The notes under the pieces were generated by a model. That model saw nothing but the letters and a program-made list of their open reading frames with translations, had not been told where the DNA came from and did not search any database. Positions 16,217 through 25,328 of a stretch of DNA of 64,000 nt are shown piece after piece. Source of the stretch: Duncaniella muris (GTDB lineage Bacteria; Bacteroidota; Bacteroidia; Bacteroidales; Muribaculaceae); assembly GCF_003024805.1 (NCBI RefSeq), contig NZ_PUEC01000012.1:31500-95499 (forward strand), given 5' to 3'. The stretch's first letter is position 1. Each line of letters opens with the position of its first letter. Position numbers and translations under genes: made by a program.

Positions 16217-17728
16217 ATGAAAGACTTTCTCAAGATCAATCCCGCCGACAACGTAGCAGTGGCCATCAACGCGCTCAGCGCCGGAACAGCCCTCAACGTA
16301 GACGGCGAAGAGATCACACTTGTGGCCGACATCCCCGCCGGCCACAAGTTCGCTCTCCGCGACATAGCCGAGAGCGAGAACGTGATCAAATACGGTTTCC
16401 CGATCGGTCACGCACGCCACGCCGTGAGCCGCGGTGCATTCCTCGACCACAACGACATCAAGACCAACCTCGAAGGCCAGCTCGACTACTCCGACATAGC
16501 CATCGACAACCCCTCGGCTCCCGCCCCCGGATCGGCCCGCAAAGGCGCCGAAGCCACCTTCATGGGCTATGAGCGCGCCGACGGCCAGGTAGGCATCCGC
16601 AACGAACTCTGGGTCATCCCCACCGTGGGCTGCGTCAACGGCATCGTGAAGCAGATTGTAGACCGCCTCAACGCCGAAACCAAGGCCGAGGGAGTGGACG
16701 GTATCTTCGGATTCCCCCACAACTACGGCTGCTCGCAGCTCGGCGATGACCACGAAAACACCAAAAAGATCCTGCGCGACATGGTGCACCACCCCAACGC
16801 CGGCGGCATCCTCGTGGTAGGACTCGGATGCGAAAACAACCAACCCAAGGTTTTCGAGGAATTCTGCGGCGACTATGACCGCTCCCGCGTGAAATTCATG
16901 GTATGCCAGGAAGTGGAAGGCGACGAAGTGGAAACCGGAGTAAGAATTCTCCGTGACCTCTACGATCAGGCCCGCAACTTCAAGCGCACCACCGTACCGG
17001 CCTCCAAACTCCGCATCGGCCTCAAGTGCGGCGGATCAGACGGATTCTCAGGCATCACAGCCAATCCGCTGCTCGGAGAATTCTCAGACTGGCTCTGCGA
17101 CCAGGAAGGCGGCACAACAGTGCTCACCGAAGTCCCCGAAATGTTCGGAGCCGAGACAATCCTCATGCGCCGCTGCGCCGACAACAGCCTGCTCGGCCAG
17201 ACCGTGTCACTCATCAACAACTTCAAGGAATACTTCCTCAGCCACGGCGAACCCGTAGGCGAAAACCCCTCTCCGGGCAACAAGGCCGGCGGCATCTCCA
17301 CCCTTGAGGAAAAAGCCCTCGGTTGCACCCAGAAGTCCGGCAAGAGCCCCGTATTCGGAGTGATGGAATACGGCGAACGCATCAGCAACCACGGCCTCAA
17401 CCTCCTGTCGGCTCCCGGCAACGACCTCGTGGCCTCCACAGCTCTCGCCGCCGCAGGCTGCCAGATGGTGCTCTTCACCACAGGCCGCGGCACACCGTTC
17501 GGCACCTTTGTCCCCACCATGAAGATCTCAACCAACTCCGGACTCGCAAAGCGCAAGCCCACCTGGATCGACTTCAACGCCGGACGCCTTGTGGAAGACA
17601 GCTCGATGGCCGACGTACTCGCCGACTTCATTGACTACGTGCTCAAAGTAGCCTCAGGCGAAGAAGTCAACTCTGAAAAGAGCGGCATCCACGAAATAGC
17701 CATCTTCAAAAACGGCGTGACGCTCTGA
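16217..17728 (+). CDS. uxaA: Altronate dehydratase
   Basis: UxaA dehydrates D-altronate to 2-keto-3-deoxy-D-gluconate, third step of galacturonate breakdown. The 503-residue protein has the N-terminal SAF-type domain (about 8-90, with DIPAGHKFALRDI) and the C-terminal iron-dependent catalytic domain with conserved Cys/Asn/Gly clusters: NYGCSQLG, GLGCENNQ, LKCGGSDGFSGITANPLLG and the late TGRGTPFGT. It lies 18 bases after uxaB, with uxaC 50 bases on. The product needs KdgK and KdgA to enter central metabolism; neither gene is in this window. Confidence 0.95.
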   Translation: MKDFLKINPADNVAVAINALSAGTALNVDGEEITLVADIPAGHKFALRDIAESENVIKYGFPIGHARHAVSRGAFLDHNDIKTNLEGQLDYSDIAIDNPSAPAPGSARKGAEATFMGYERADGQVGIRNELWVIPTVGCVNGIVKQIVDRLNAETKAEGVDGIFGFPHNYGCSQLGDDHENTKKILRDMVHHPNAGGILVVGLGCENNQPKVFEEFCGDYDRSRVKFMVCQEVEGDEVETGVRILRDLYDQARNFKRTTVPASKLRIGLKCGGSDGFSGITANPLLGEFSDWLCDQEGGTTVLTEVPEMFGAETILMRRCADNSLLGQTVSLINNFKEYFLSHGEPVGENPSPGNKAGGISTLEEKALGCTQKSGKSPVFGVMEYGERISNHGLNLLSAPGNDLVASTALAAAGCQMVLFTTGRGTPFGTFVPTMKISTNSGLAKRKPTWIDFNAGRLVEDSSMADVLADFIDYVLKVASGEEVNSEKSGIHEIAIFKNGVTL

Positions 17729-17778
17729 TCACCTCTCCTTATCACCAAAAACAATAACCATTAAAAATCCATTTCTGC

Positions 17779-19194
17779 ATGAAACCTTTCATGGACGAAA
17801 ACTTCCTGCTGCAGACCGAAACCGCACAGAAGCTATATCACGAACACGCGGCTAAGATGCCCATCATCGACTATCACTGCCACCTCATACCCAAGATGGT
17901 AGCCGATGACCACCGCTTCAAGTCAATCACTGAAATCTGGCTTGGCGGCGACCACTACAAATGGCGCGCAATGCGCTCCAACGGTGTTGACGAACGTTTC
18001 TGCACCGGCACCGACACTTCAGACTGGGAAAAATTTGAAAAATGGGCCGAAACAGTTCCCTACACCTTCCGCAACCCCCTCTACCACTGGACACACCTCG
18101 AACTTAAGACCGCTTTCGGCATTGACAAGCTGCTCAACCCCGAAACCGCCCGCGAGATCTTCGATGAATGTAACGACAAGCTCCTCAACGACCCCAACAT
18201 GACCGCCCGCGGACTCATGCGCCGCTACAACGTGGAAGCCGTCTGCACCACCGACGATCCCGTCGACACACTCGAATACCACAAGCAGGTACGCGACAGC
18301 GGCTTCGAGATCAAGATGCTCCCCACCTGGCGTCCCGACAAAGCAATGGCCGTTGAAAACCCCGCCGAATTCCGCGCATATGTTGAAAAACTCGCCGAAG
18401 TTTCAGGCGTTGAGATCAACAAGTTCCAGGACATGATCGATGCCCTCCAGAAGCGCCACGACTTCTTCGAGGAAATGGGCTGCCGCCTGTCTGACCACGG
18501 CATCGAGGAATTCTACGCCGAAGACTTCACCGACGGCGAAATCGAAGCCATCTTCGACAAAGTCTACGGAGGCAAGCAGCTCACAGCCGAAGAAATCAAT
18601 AAATTCAAGAGCGCCATGCTCCTGGTGTTCGGCGAGATGGACTATGCCTCAGGCTGGACCCAGCAGTTCCACTACGGAGCCATCCGCAACAACAACTCCA
18701 AGATGTTCAAGCTCCTCGGCCCCGACACCGGCTTTGACTCAATCGGCGAATTCACCACTGCCAAAGCCTGCGCCAAATTCCTTGACACCCTCAACTCACG
18801 CGGCAAACTGACCAAGACCATCCTCTATAACCTCAACCCCTGCGCCAACGAAGTGCTCGCCACAATGCTCGGCAACTTCCAGGACGGCACCATCCCCGGC
18901 AAGATCCAGTTCGGCTCAGGCTGGTGGTTCCTTGACCAGAAAGACGGCATGGAGAAGCAGATGAACGCCCTCTCGCTTCTGGGCCTGCTCAGCCGTTTCG
19001 TCGGCATGCTCACCGACTCACGCTCATTCCTTTCATATCCACGCCACGAATACTTCCGCCGAACACTGTGCAACCTCGTGGGCAATGATGTGGAAAACGG
19101 TCTCATCCCCTACACCGGCTATGAAGAAAACCGGGTCAACCAGATGATCGAGGATATCTGCTACAACAACGCCAAAAACTACTTCAAGTTCTAA
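17779..19194 (+). CDS. uxaC: Glucuronate/galacturonate isomerase
   Basis: UxaC interconverts D-galacturonate with D-tagaturonate (and glucuronate with fructuronate), the entry step of the pathway. The 471-residue protein has the amidohydrolase-like metal site in IIDYHCHLIPK (about 29-39) and the family segments WLGGDHYKWRAMRSNGV, TDDPVDTLEYH, FGSGWWFLDQ and the C-terminal SFLSYPRHEYFRR. Length is normal. It sits 50 bases after uxaA and only 3 bases before the transporter gene, consistent with one transcript. No sign of damage. Confidence 0.96.
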   Translation: MKPFMDENFLLQTETAQKLYHEHAAKMPIIDYHCHLIPKMVADDHRFKSITEIWLGGDHYKWRAMRSNGVDERFCTGTDTSDWEKFEKWAETVPYTFRNPLYHWTHLELKTAFGIDKLLNPETAREIFDECNDKLLNDPNMTARGLMRRYNVEAVCTTDDPVDTLEYHKQVRDSGFEIKMLPTWRPDKAMAVENPAEFRAYVEKLAEVSGVEINKFQDMIDALQKRHDFFEEMGCRLSDHGIEEFYAEDFTDGEIEAIFDKVYGGKQLTAEEINKFKSAMLLVFGEMDYASGWTQQFHYGAIRNNNSKMFKLLGPDTGFDSIGEFTTAKACAKFLDTLNSRGKLTKTILYNLNPCANEVLATMLGNFQDGTIPGKIQFGSGWWFLDQKDGMEKQMNALSLLGLLSRFVGMLTDSRSFLSYPRHEYFRRTLCNLVGNDVENGLIPYTGYEENRVNQMIEDICYNNAKNYFKF

Positions 19195-19197
19195 TCT

Positions 19198-20700
19198 ATG
19201 GCAGCAGCAACCTCACCCCTCGCAGCAGCAAACCAGAAGATGACAAACTTCCGCTGGACCATCTGTGCACTGCTTTTCCTCGCAACGACTGTCAACTACA
19301 TGGACCGCCAGGTGCTTTCGCTCACCTGGAAAGAGTTCATCTCCCCTGAATTCCACTGGACCGACGCCAACTACGGTCTGATCACCGCAGTCTTCTCCAT
19401 CGTCTATGCCGTGGCCAACCTCCTGGCAGGCCGCTTCATCGACTGGATGGGCACCAAGAAAGGCTACCTCTGGGCAATCGGCGTATGGTCAGCCGGCGCC
19501 TGCCTCCACGCAGCCTGCGGCATCGCCACCGAAGCCACACTCGGTCTTCATGACGCCACCGGCCTTGTAAAGGCCACCGGCGACCTTGCCATCACAATCG
19601 CCACCGTATCGGTCTACTTCTTCCTCGCAGCCCGCACCATACTCGCCCTCGGCGAGGCCGGCAACTTCCCGGCAGCGATCAAGGTGACAGCCGAATACTT
19701 CCCGAAACGCGACCGCGCATATGCCACCTCGATCTTCAACGCAGGCTCGGCCGTAGGCGCTCTTATCGCACCCTTCTCCATCGGCCCGCTCGCCAAATAC
19801 TTCCAGAGCATCGGCTGGGGCAACGGCTGGGAAATGGCCTTCATCATCATCGGTGCCCTCGGCTTCGTCTGGATGGGCTTCTGGATTTTCCTCTATAAGA
19901 AACCCGCTGAAAACCCGCGTGTCAACGCCGCCGAGCTCGCCTATATCGAGCAGGACGATGACGCTGCTGACGAAACAGCCAGAGAGAAAGCTGAGACCGA
20001 AGACAGCAAGACCGCTACCATCCCCTTCCTGAAATGCTTCAAATATCCGCAGACATGGGCCGTATTCTTCGGCAAATTCCTGACTGACGGTGTGTGGTGG
20101 TTCTTCCTCTTCTGGACACCCGCCTACATCACCGATGTCTTCAAACTGTCGACTTCATCGGGCGAAGGCATGATGATGATCTTCGTGCTCTACCTGATCA
20201 CCATGCTCTCGATCTACGGCGGCAAGCTCCCGACCATCTTCATTGACCGCGCCGCAAGCAAAGGCATCACCGTAGACCCCTACTCGGCCCGCATGAAAGC
20301 CATGCTTATCTTCGCCGTGTTCCCCCTGCTTGCCCTTCTGGCCCAGCCCATGAGCTCAGTGTCGCCCTGGCTCCCGATCATCATCATCGGTATAGCCGGA
20401 GCCGCCCACCAGTCATGGAGCGCCAACATCTACTCAGTGGTAGGTGACATGTTCCCCAAATCGACCATCGCCACCATCATCGGTATCGGCGGCATGGCCG
20501 GCGGCATCGGATCATTCCTGATCAACCTCTGCTCAGGTGTGCTCTTCGACTATGCAGCCCAGACCAACATGTCGTTCATGAGCTATGAAGGCAAGCCCGC
20601 AGGCTACTTCATCGTGTTCTGCATCTGCGGCGTCGCCTACCTCGTAGGCTGGTGCATCATGAAGCTCCTCGTACCCCGCTACAAGAAGATCGAAGCCTGA
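19198..20700 (+). CDS. Hexuronate MFS transporter, ExuT-like
   Basis: A 500-residue major-facilitator protein of the anion:cation symporter type that imports galacturonate or glucuronate across the inner membrane. The first helix reads FLATTVNYMDRQVLSLTW, characteristic of hexuronate transporters, and about twelve hydrophobic segments follow. The central cytoplasmic loop is long and very acidic (about residues 245-275, DDDAADETAREKAETED). It begins three bases after uxaC and ends the operon; a strong hairpin terminator follows. The substrate is inferred from family and operon. Confidence 0.9.
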   Translation: MAAATSPLAAANQKMTNFRWTICALLFLATTVNYMDRQVLSLTWKEFISPEFHWTDANYGLITAVFSIVYAVANLLAGRFIDWMGTKKGYLWAIGVWSAGACLHAACGIATEATLGLHDATGLVKATGDLAITIATVSVYFFLAARTILALGEAGNFPAAIKVTAEYFPKRDRAYATSIFNAGSAVGALIAPFSIGPLAKYFQSIGWGNGWEMAFIIIGALGFVWMGFWIFLYKKPAENPRVNAAELAYIEQDDDAADETAREKAETEDSKTATIPFLKCFKYPQTWAVFFGKFLTDGVWWFFLFWTPAYITDVFKLSTSSGEGMMMIFVLYLITMLSIYGGKLPTIFIDRAASKGITVDPYSARMKAMLIFAVFPLLALLAQPMSSVSPWLPIIIIGIAGAAHQSWSANIYSVVGDMFPKSTIATIIGIGGMAGGIGSFLINLCSGVLFDYAAQTNMSFMSYEGKPAGYFIVFCICGVAYLVGWCIMKLLVPRYKKIEA

Positions 20701-20740
20701 TCCTTAAGGGTTTCCATCAGACATAACTCACAATTACCGA

Positions 20741-20780
20741 CAGACTGCTTGAAACGCGCTTTCAGGCAGTCTGCTTTTTG
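20741..20780 (+). terminator. Terminator of the uxa operon
   Basis: Stem AGACTGC-TTGAAA paired with TTTCAGGCAGTCT around CGCGC, followed by CTTTTTG. It lies 41 bases past the transporter stop. Confidence 0.85.
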
Positions 20781-20909
20781 TCAGTTCCGGTTGCCGGAAG
20801 CTGCAGGCCGCACACCCGAAAGCACAGACTGATGTCCGTCTGAAACAAAATAATTTCACCGGGGCCGATTTTTTCTGAGTTTTTTAGATGATAATTCAGC
20901 GAAAAGAGT

Positions 20910-20917
20910 TACTTTTG
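20910..20917 (+). promoter_or_regulatory. -7 box upstream of the ferredoxin gene
   Basis: TACTTTTG matches the Bacteroidota -7 box TAnnTTTG. No convincing TTTG stands 19-20 bases upstream. The leader would be about 80 bases. Confidence 0.5.
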
Positions 20918-21002
20918 CATCATCTATCCGGTGGGCCTTCGGGTTGCGCCGTGTCCAAAAATTTTCGTATCAAATTATCTAACAACTCAAATTTATCAGA
21001 TC

Positions 21003-21173
21003 ATGGCTTACGTAATCACTGACTCTTGCGTGGCTTGTGGCACTTGCCAGCCCGTTTGCCCCGTTGACGCAATTTCTGAAGGCGACATCTACCACATCGA
21101 CCCCGATACTTGCATCGAATGTGGCTCTTGCGCTGAAGTTTGCCCCAGCGAAGCTATCATCCCCGGCGAATAA
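21003..21173 (+). CDS. 2[4Fe-4S] ferredoxin
   Basis: A 56-residue clostridial-type ferredoxin, a soluble low-potential electron carrier. Two CxxCxxCxxxCP clusters are intact: CVACGTCQPVCP (about 9-20) and CIECGSCAEVCP (about 37-48), each supplying three ligands to one cluster and the fourth to the other. I start at the ATG at 21,003 (MAYVITDSC); an in-frame upstream ATG at 20,931 would add 24 atypical residues covering the leader. It is a single-gene unit with its own terminator. Ferredoxin is the electron partner of Rnf, whose genes lie 18 kb away, but any direct link is inference. Confidence 0.95.
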   Translation: MAYVITDSCVACGTCQPVCPVDAISEGDIYHIDPDTCIECGSCAEVCPSEAIIPGE

Positions 21174-21201
21174 TCCGCCAGCGAGAAGTCTCAAGATTTT
21201 A

Positions 21202-21246
21202 CTGCCGCTGAACAGAATTCCTCTGTTCGGCGGCAGCTTCTTTTTA
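21202..21246 (+). terminator. Ferredoxin terminator
   Basis: CTGCCGCTGAACAGA pairs with CTGTTCGGCGGCAG around a short loop, followed by CTTCTTTTTT, 28 bases past the stop. Confidence 0.88.
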
Positions 21247-21604
21247 TCCCAAGCTGAAGCAGTGAAGCATGGCGGCCCTCACTGAGTCAGGCATATCTCA
21301 CAGATCCATCTGTATTCCGGAATGCCACATAGCAATCTGATTCATTTTTCAGGAATATCCGGCATAATCCACCCTTTTGCCGCCTTAGACTGACACTTTC
21401 ATCTCAAAACTAGGCCAAGACTGACAAATAGTCAAGCCAAAGATGCCACTGAAATAGCTGAGAAGCCATTTTTATGTTCAATTCTTATGCTTTATAACAT
21501 CAAAAAAATCTCGCTTTTTTGATCCACCATATTGAATTTAGTGTTACATTTGCAGCGTTAACCAAATCACCAATACCCTTTAAATCCATCAATTTCTTTT
21601 TATC
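21247..21604. other. Intergenic region upstream of gdhA
   Basis: No gene seen. The left half shows nothing I recognise. The right half has a -7-like TACATTTG at 21,545-21,552, with TTTTTTG 23 bases upstream of it, longer spacing than the consensus. That predicts a gdhA leader of about 45 bases. Confidence 0.45.
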
Positions 21605-22942
21605 ATGGATATTAACAATATTCTGAACAGCCTGGAAGCCAAGCATCCCGGCGAAAAGGAATACCTTCAGGCAGTGAAGGAAGTCCTTATCTGTGTTGAG
21701 GACGTCTACAATCAGCATCCTGAATTCGAAAAAGCAAAAATCATTGAGCGCATGGTCGAGCCCGACCGCATCGTCACTTTCCGCGTGACCTGGGTCGACG
21801 ACAAAGGCGAAGTCCAGAACAACATCGGCTACCGCGTTCAGTTCAACAACGCCATCGGCCCGTATAAAGGCGGCATCCGCTTCCACGCATCCGTCAACCT
21901 CTCCATCCTCAAATTCCTCGGTTTCGAGCAGACTTTCAAAAACGCTCTGACCACCCTTCCGATGGGCGGCGCCAAAGGCGGCAGCGACTTCTCGCCCCGC
22001 GGCAAGAGCGACGCTGAAATCATGCGCTTCTGCCAGGCCTTCATCCTCGGCCTCTGGAAGAACCTCGGTCCTGACCGCGACGTGCCCGCAGGCGATATCG
22101 GCGTAGGCGGCCGCGAAGTAGGCTACATGTACGGCATGTACAAGAAGCTCGTCAACGAATGCACCGGCACTTTCACCGGCAAGGGCCTCGACTTCGGCGG
22201 TTCACTCATCCGCCCGGAAGCAACAGGTTTCGGCGCTCTCTACTTCGTTCAGAGCATGCTCGACGAAAAGAAAGACAACATCACCGGCAAGACTATCGCC
22301 ATCTCAGGCTTCGGCAATGTGGCATGGGGCGCAGCCCTCAAGGCCACCGAGCTCGGCGGCAAAGTAGTCACCATCTCCGGTCCTGACGGCTACATCTACG
22401 ATCCTGACGGCATCTCAGGCGAGAAGATCGACTACATGCTCTATCTCCGCGCCACCGGCGAAGACATCGTGGCACCTTATGCCGAAAAATATCCCAACGC
22501 CACATTCTATCCCGGCCGCAAGCCCTGGGAACAGAAGGTAGACATCGCCCTCCCCTGCGCAACTCAGAACGAAGTCGACGGCGAAGACGCCAAGAAGCTC
22601 GTGGCCAACGGCGTTGAACTCGTAGCCGAAGTCTCCAACATGGGCTGCACACCCGAAGCCATTGACACCTTCCTCGCCGCCAAGGTAACCTATGCCCCCG
22701 GCAAGGCTGTCAACGCAGGCGGTGTGGCCACTTCAGGTCTCGAAATGAGCCAGAACGCCGAACACCTCCAGTGGAGCGCCGAAGAAGTAGACCGCCGTCT
22801 CCATGAGATCATGAAGAACATCCACACCCAGTGTGTGAAACACGGCACCGAGGCTGACGGATATATCAACTACATGAAGGGCGCCAACATCGCTGGCTTC
22901 ATGAAGGTTGCCAACGCCATGATGGGCCAGGGCATCATCTGA
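21605..22942 (+). CDS. gdhA: Glutamate dehydrogenase (NADP-type, hexameric)
   Basis: This enzyme interconverts 2-oxoglutarate plus ammonium and glutamate, the main ammonium assimilation route in many gut Bacteroidales. At 445 residues it is the small hexameric class. Visible signatures are the substrate-binding GPYKGGIRFH with its Lys, the active-site segment PMGGAKGGSDFSPRGKSD, the GDIGVGGREVGYMYG stretch, the nucleotide-binding ISGFGNVAWGAA, and the C-terminal NAGGVATSGLEMSQNA. It stands alone, with its own promoter region and a strong terminator. NADP preference is inferred from similarity to the 445-residue class. Confidence 0.95.
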   Translation: MDINNILNSLEAKHPGEKEYLQAVKEVLICVEDVYNQHPEFEKAKIIERMVEPDRIVTFRVTWVDDKGEVQNNIGYRVQFNNAIGPYKGGIRFHASVNLSILKFLGFEQTFKNALTTLPMGGAKGGSDFSPRGKSDAEIMRFCQAFILGLWKNLGPDRDVPAGDIGVGGREVGYMYGMYKKLVNECTGTFTGKGLDFGGSLIRPEATGFGALYFVQSMLDEKKDNITGKTIAISGFGNVAWGAALKATELGGKVVTISGPDGYIYDPDGISGEKIDYMLYLRATGEDIVAPYAEKYPNATFYPGRKPWEQKVDIALPCATQNEVDGEDAKKLVANGVELVAEVSNMGCTPEAIDTFLAAKVTYAPGKAVNAGGVATSGLEMSQNAEHLQWSAEEVDRRLHEIMKNIHTQCVKHGTEADGYINYMKGANIAGFMKVANAMMGQGII

Positions 22943-22978
22943 TCTCCCCGCTGACACTACTCATAACCAGATAGATAA

Positions 22979-23018
22979 CCGGAGGCTGTTTCGCAAGGAA
23001 ACGGCCTCCGGCGTTTTT
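22979..23018 (+). terminator. gdhA terminator
   Basis: CCGGAGGCTGTTTC pairs with GAAACGGCCTCCGG around GCAAG, followed by CGTTTTT. The gene on the right (minus strand) converges toward it. Confidence 0.9.
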
Positions 23019-23101
23019 ACGGGCTATTGAACGCCTCCCTTTACCCAAGACTCTGACAGGCAACTACATATTTCATACAAACCTCACCTCAGAAAGGCCC
23101 G

Positions 23102-23719
23102 CTACTTGTCGCCATACTCTTCGAGGTAGGCTTCGCAGGCCATTTTCAGTTCATCGTACCACTCGCGGCCGAAATGGGCCGTCAGAGGACCTTCGAGGAA
23201 CTGATAGAGCCTTACACCCAGTTTGCGTCCAAGCTGTTCGGCCGAACGGCAGATCTTCCAGCGGTGATAGTTCACGGCGGTGAAAGTCGGATACTTGGTC
23301 AGACGCACCGGATAGAGCGCACATGATGACGGCTTGCGGAATCCACCGGTCTTCCCCTCGTTGAAGGCGCACTCGATGGCACACTGACACACTCCGCCAG
23401 GAGCATAGCAGGTGTAGATGCAGTTGCGGCCATCCACAATCTGAGTGACCAGGTCACCGTCGGGGTCGAGATAGCTCGTGCCCTCCTCGGCTATGCGCTC
23501 CTTGGCCGAAGGGAGCAGCTTGTCTTCGAAACGCGGCAGCAGACAGTCTATCTCATCGCGTTCCTCCTCGGTAAGCGGCGCGCCGGCATCGCCCTCGATG
23601 CAGCATTCGCCCTTGCATTTCTCGATGTCGCAGCAGAAAAAGACCTCCGCAAGGTCAAGCGACACTAATGTATCCTGTATCTGTAGCATAATTTCTTCAG
23701 TTGTTTCTTCCATAATCAT
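23102..23719 (-). CDS. DUF3109-family cysteine-rich protein
   Basis: A 205-residue cytoplasmic protein with many cysteines: CCDIEKCKGECC (about 29-40), CIYTCYAPGGVCQCAIEC (about 99-116), a lone Cys in SSCALYPVR and another in WKICRS. This Cys spacing fits DUF3109, common in Bacteroidota and thought to bind a metal or iron-sulfur cluster; the biological role is unknown. The start could be Met1 or Met3. The coding region begins 16 bases from the end of the inverted-repeat element at 23,736-24,056, so that element fills its leader and promoter zone. It converges with gdhA. Confidence 0.85.
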   Translation of the reverse strand: MIMEETTEEIMLQIQDTLVSLDLAEVFFCCDIEKCKGECCIEGDAGAPLTEEERDEIDCLLPRFEDKLLPSAKERIAEEGTSYLDPDGDLVTQIVDGRNCIYTCYAPGGVCQCAIECAFNEGKTGGFRKPSSCALYPVRLTKYPTFTAVNYHRWKICRSAEQLGRKLGVRLYQFLEGPLTAHFGREWYDELKMACEAYLEEYGDK

Positions 23720-23735
23720 ATAATTCCGGCACTCA

Positions 23736-24056
23736 GAGGTTGTTTAAAAACAATAGTTAAAATCTGAGCGAAAGTTTTGAGGTGGATATGGCTCTGAATC
23801 GAAGGAGCATAGCGAGCTATGTGACTGAGATGAAGAGCCATAGGCGCCCAAAACTTTCGCAGGCGAGGGTATTGTCTTTTTTCCTTTCAATAATTTCATG
23901 TTTGAGTATTTTTTAAGTTACCTGAGCCTTGGTGTCTCTTTTGCTAAATTGTTGAAATTCGTCAGTCACATAGCTCGCTATGCTCCTTCCTCATTTGCAA
24001 CAATTTATCTAAAAGATACACCACTCAGATTTTAACTCTTGTTTTTAAACAACCTC
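23736..24056. repeat. 321-bp element of nested inverted repeats (MITE-like or structured RNA)
   Basis: The outer arms at 23,736-23,768 and 24,024-24,056 are 33 bases and match at 32. Inside, a 28-base sequence at 23,801-23,828 recurs inverted and identical at 23,962-23,989; each copy contains the palindrome CATAGCGAGCTATG. A further pair, GCGAAAGTTTT with its downstream TATGGCTCT (from 23,768), is mirrored at 23,835-23,861. No protein is encoded. The right end abuts the stop codon of the next gene, and the left end is 16 bases from the DUF3109 start. I see no clear target duplication. A short relative is at 14,585-14,628. Confidence 0.8.
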
Positions 24057-25328
24057 TTAGACTCCGGATTTTACAAGCGCCACTCCTATCAGCCGGTCGA
24101 AGCGCGAACCGCGCGGACGGTGATAGACCCTGACGGTATATTCGTTTACAGTCTCGTAATAATTGCCCTCTATGCTGTTCTCGCCTCTCGTAGCTCCAAA
24201 GGGCAGATAGAGATACTGATAGTTGTAGGCTCCCTGCTTGAGAAGCATCGACTGCTCGTAGGCTCCGGTGGCTTGATTGTAGACCATGTGCGAAGAGGTG
24301 TCGAAACGGCGCTGGGTCAGATCTCCGTCAATAAAAACATCGCCTCCGGTCATCTCAGGCATGGCAAGCGAGAAGTGGGTCATCACATAGTCGGCCTCCG
24401 TGTCGGAATTGTCTGACGACCATTCCCTGATGAAGAAACGCCCATGCTGGGTGCTGTCATAAAGATATTTGCCGTTGGCACGCGGCTCGTCGGTGTAGAG
24501 CTGCATATTGTAGACCGGAGCGTCATAGCGGACTTCGGCCACACCCATGCCGGGATAGGTAGTGGAGACGGTCTCGAAACGGCGATACTCGTTGCCGGCA
24601 GGAAATATCAGCGGCCGCATATGGGAATAGAACACCCTGCTGCCCACCACCCGCTGGGGTGTGGTCAGCACCACTTCATTGTCAGTGCGTCCGTTCTGGC
24701 TGATGACCACGGTCAGATCATTGTAAGGATCGGCCACTCCGCCCGTGCGGCTAAGGTCAAGGGCTATCTCAAGCTGCTGATGCGAACGGTTGGTGTCAAT
24801 GTCGGTCTTCGAACTTACAGTAGCAACCACACCGGCTGAGAAGTCAGCCACACCAAAACGCGCCTGGAGCAAAGTCTCGTCGGGATCAGACTCATCATAG
24901 ACCCTCAGCAGATAGTTGCCCGGCTGAGTGATGCGTACATCTCCGTTCGGCACCGTTATTGTATAGTGGACATAATGCACCAGCGTGGCGCGCGAGAAAT
25001 CGTAGTCCTCCACAATGCCCTCGTTGAATCCGTCGAGAAACTCCGACGCCACCAACCCTTCAGGACGCCAGCGGGCATCGCAGTGGACCAGCTCATAGCG
25101 CATGAAACGCCGCTCGTCTGAAATTTCGTCAAACGAGATCTCGATGCGGCTGTCGCCGTCGCGGAGCGCCACCACCGGCGGAGCGAACTCATCTCCGGCA
25201 AGCGTCACTCTGAGCGACCTGAAAGCCGGGTGGAAAATGCCCTGCGACGTATCGGCAGACAGATCCTGCCCGGCCGACGCAAGAGCGGCAGCGAGCAGCA
25301 GCAGGAAAACCGACAGTCTACCTGCCAT
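24057..25328 (-). CDS. Type IX secretion system plug-type protein (DUF5103)
   Basis: A secreted or outer-membrane-associated protein of the DUF5103 family, now described as the plug protein of the type IX secretion channel. The best start is the ATG at 25,328 (MAGRLSVFLLLLAAALASAG), which gives a clean signal peptide and an 11-base overlap with the upstream gene; the in-frame ATG at 25,364 puts charged residues before it. The mature 400-residue chain has family segments DERRFMRYELVHCDARWRPEG, YVHYTITVPNG and the C-terminal YTVRVYHRPRGSRFDRLIG. It pairs in function with porU at 28,381, also in this window. The stop codon directly adjoins the inverted-repeat element. Confidence 0.8.
   Translation of the reverse strand: MAGRLSVFLLLLAAALASAGQDLSADTSQGIFHPAFRSLRVTLAGDEFAPPVVALRDGDSRIEISFDEISDERRFMRYELVHCDARWRPEGLVASEFLDGFNEGIVEDYDFSRATLVHYVHYTITVPNGDVRITQPGNYLLRVYDESDPDETLLQARFGVADFSAGVVATVSSKTDIDTNRSHQQLEIALDLSRTGGVADPYNDLTVVISQNGRTDNEVVLTTPQRVVGSRVFYSHMRPLIFPAGNEYRRFETVSTTYPGMGVAEVRYDAPVYNMQLYTDEPRANGKYLYDSTQHGRFFIREWSSDNSDTEADYVMTHFSLAMPEMTGGDVFIDGDLTQRRFDTSSHMVYNQATGAYEQSMLLKQGAYNYQYLYLPFGATRGENSIEGNYYETVNEYTVRVYHRPRGSRFDRLIGVALVKSGV

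Noticed and set aside
20931..21173. Longer 80-residue version of the ferredoxin
   Set aside because: The extra 24 residues cover the leader and have no ferredoxin character; the ATG at 21,003 gives the usual length.
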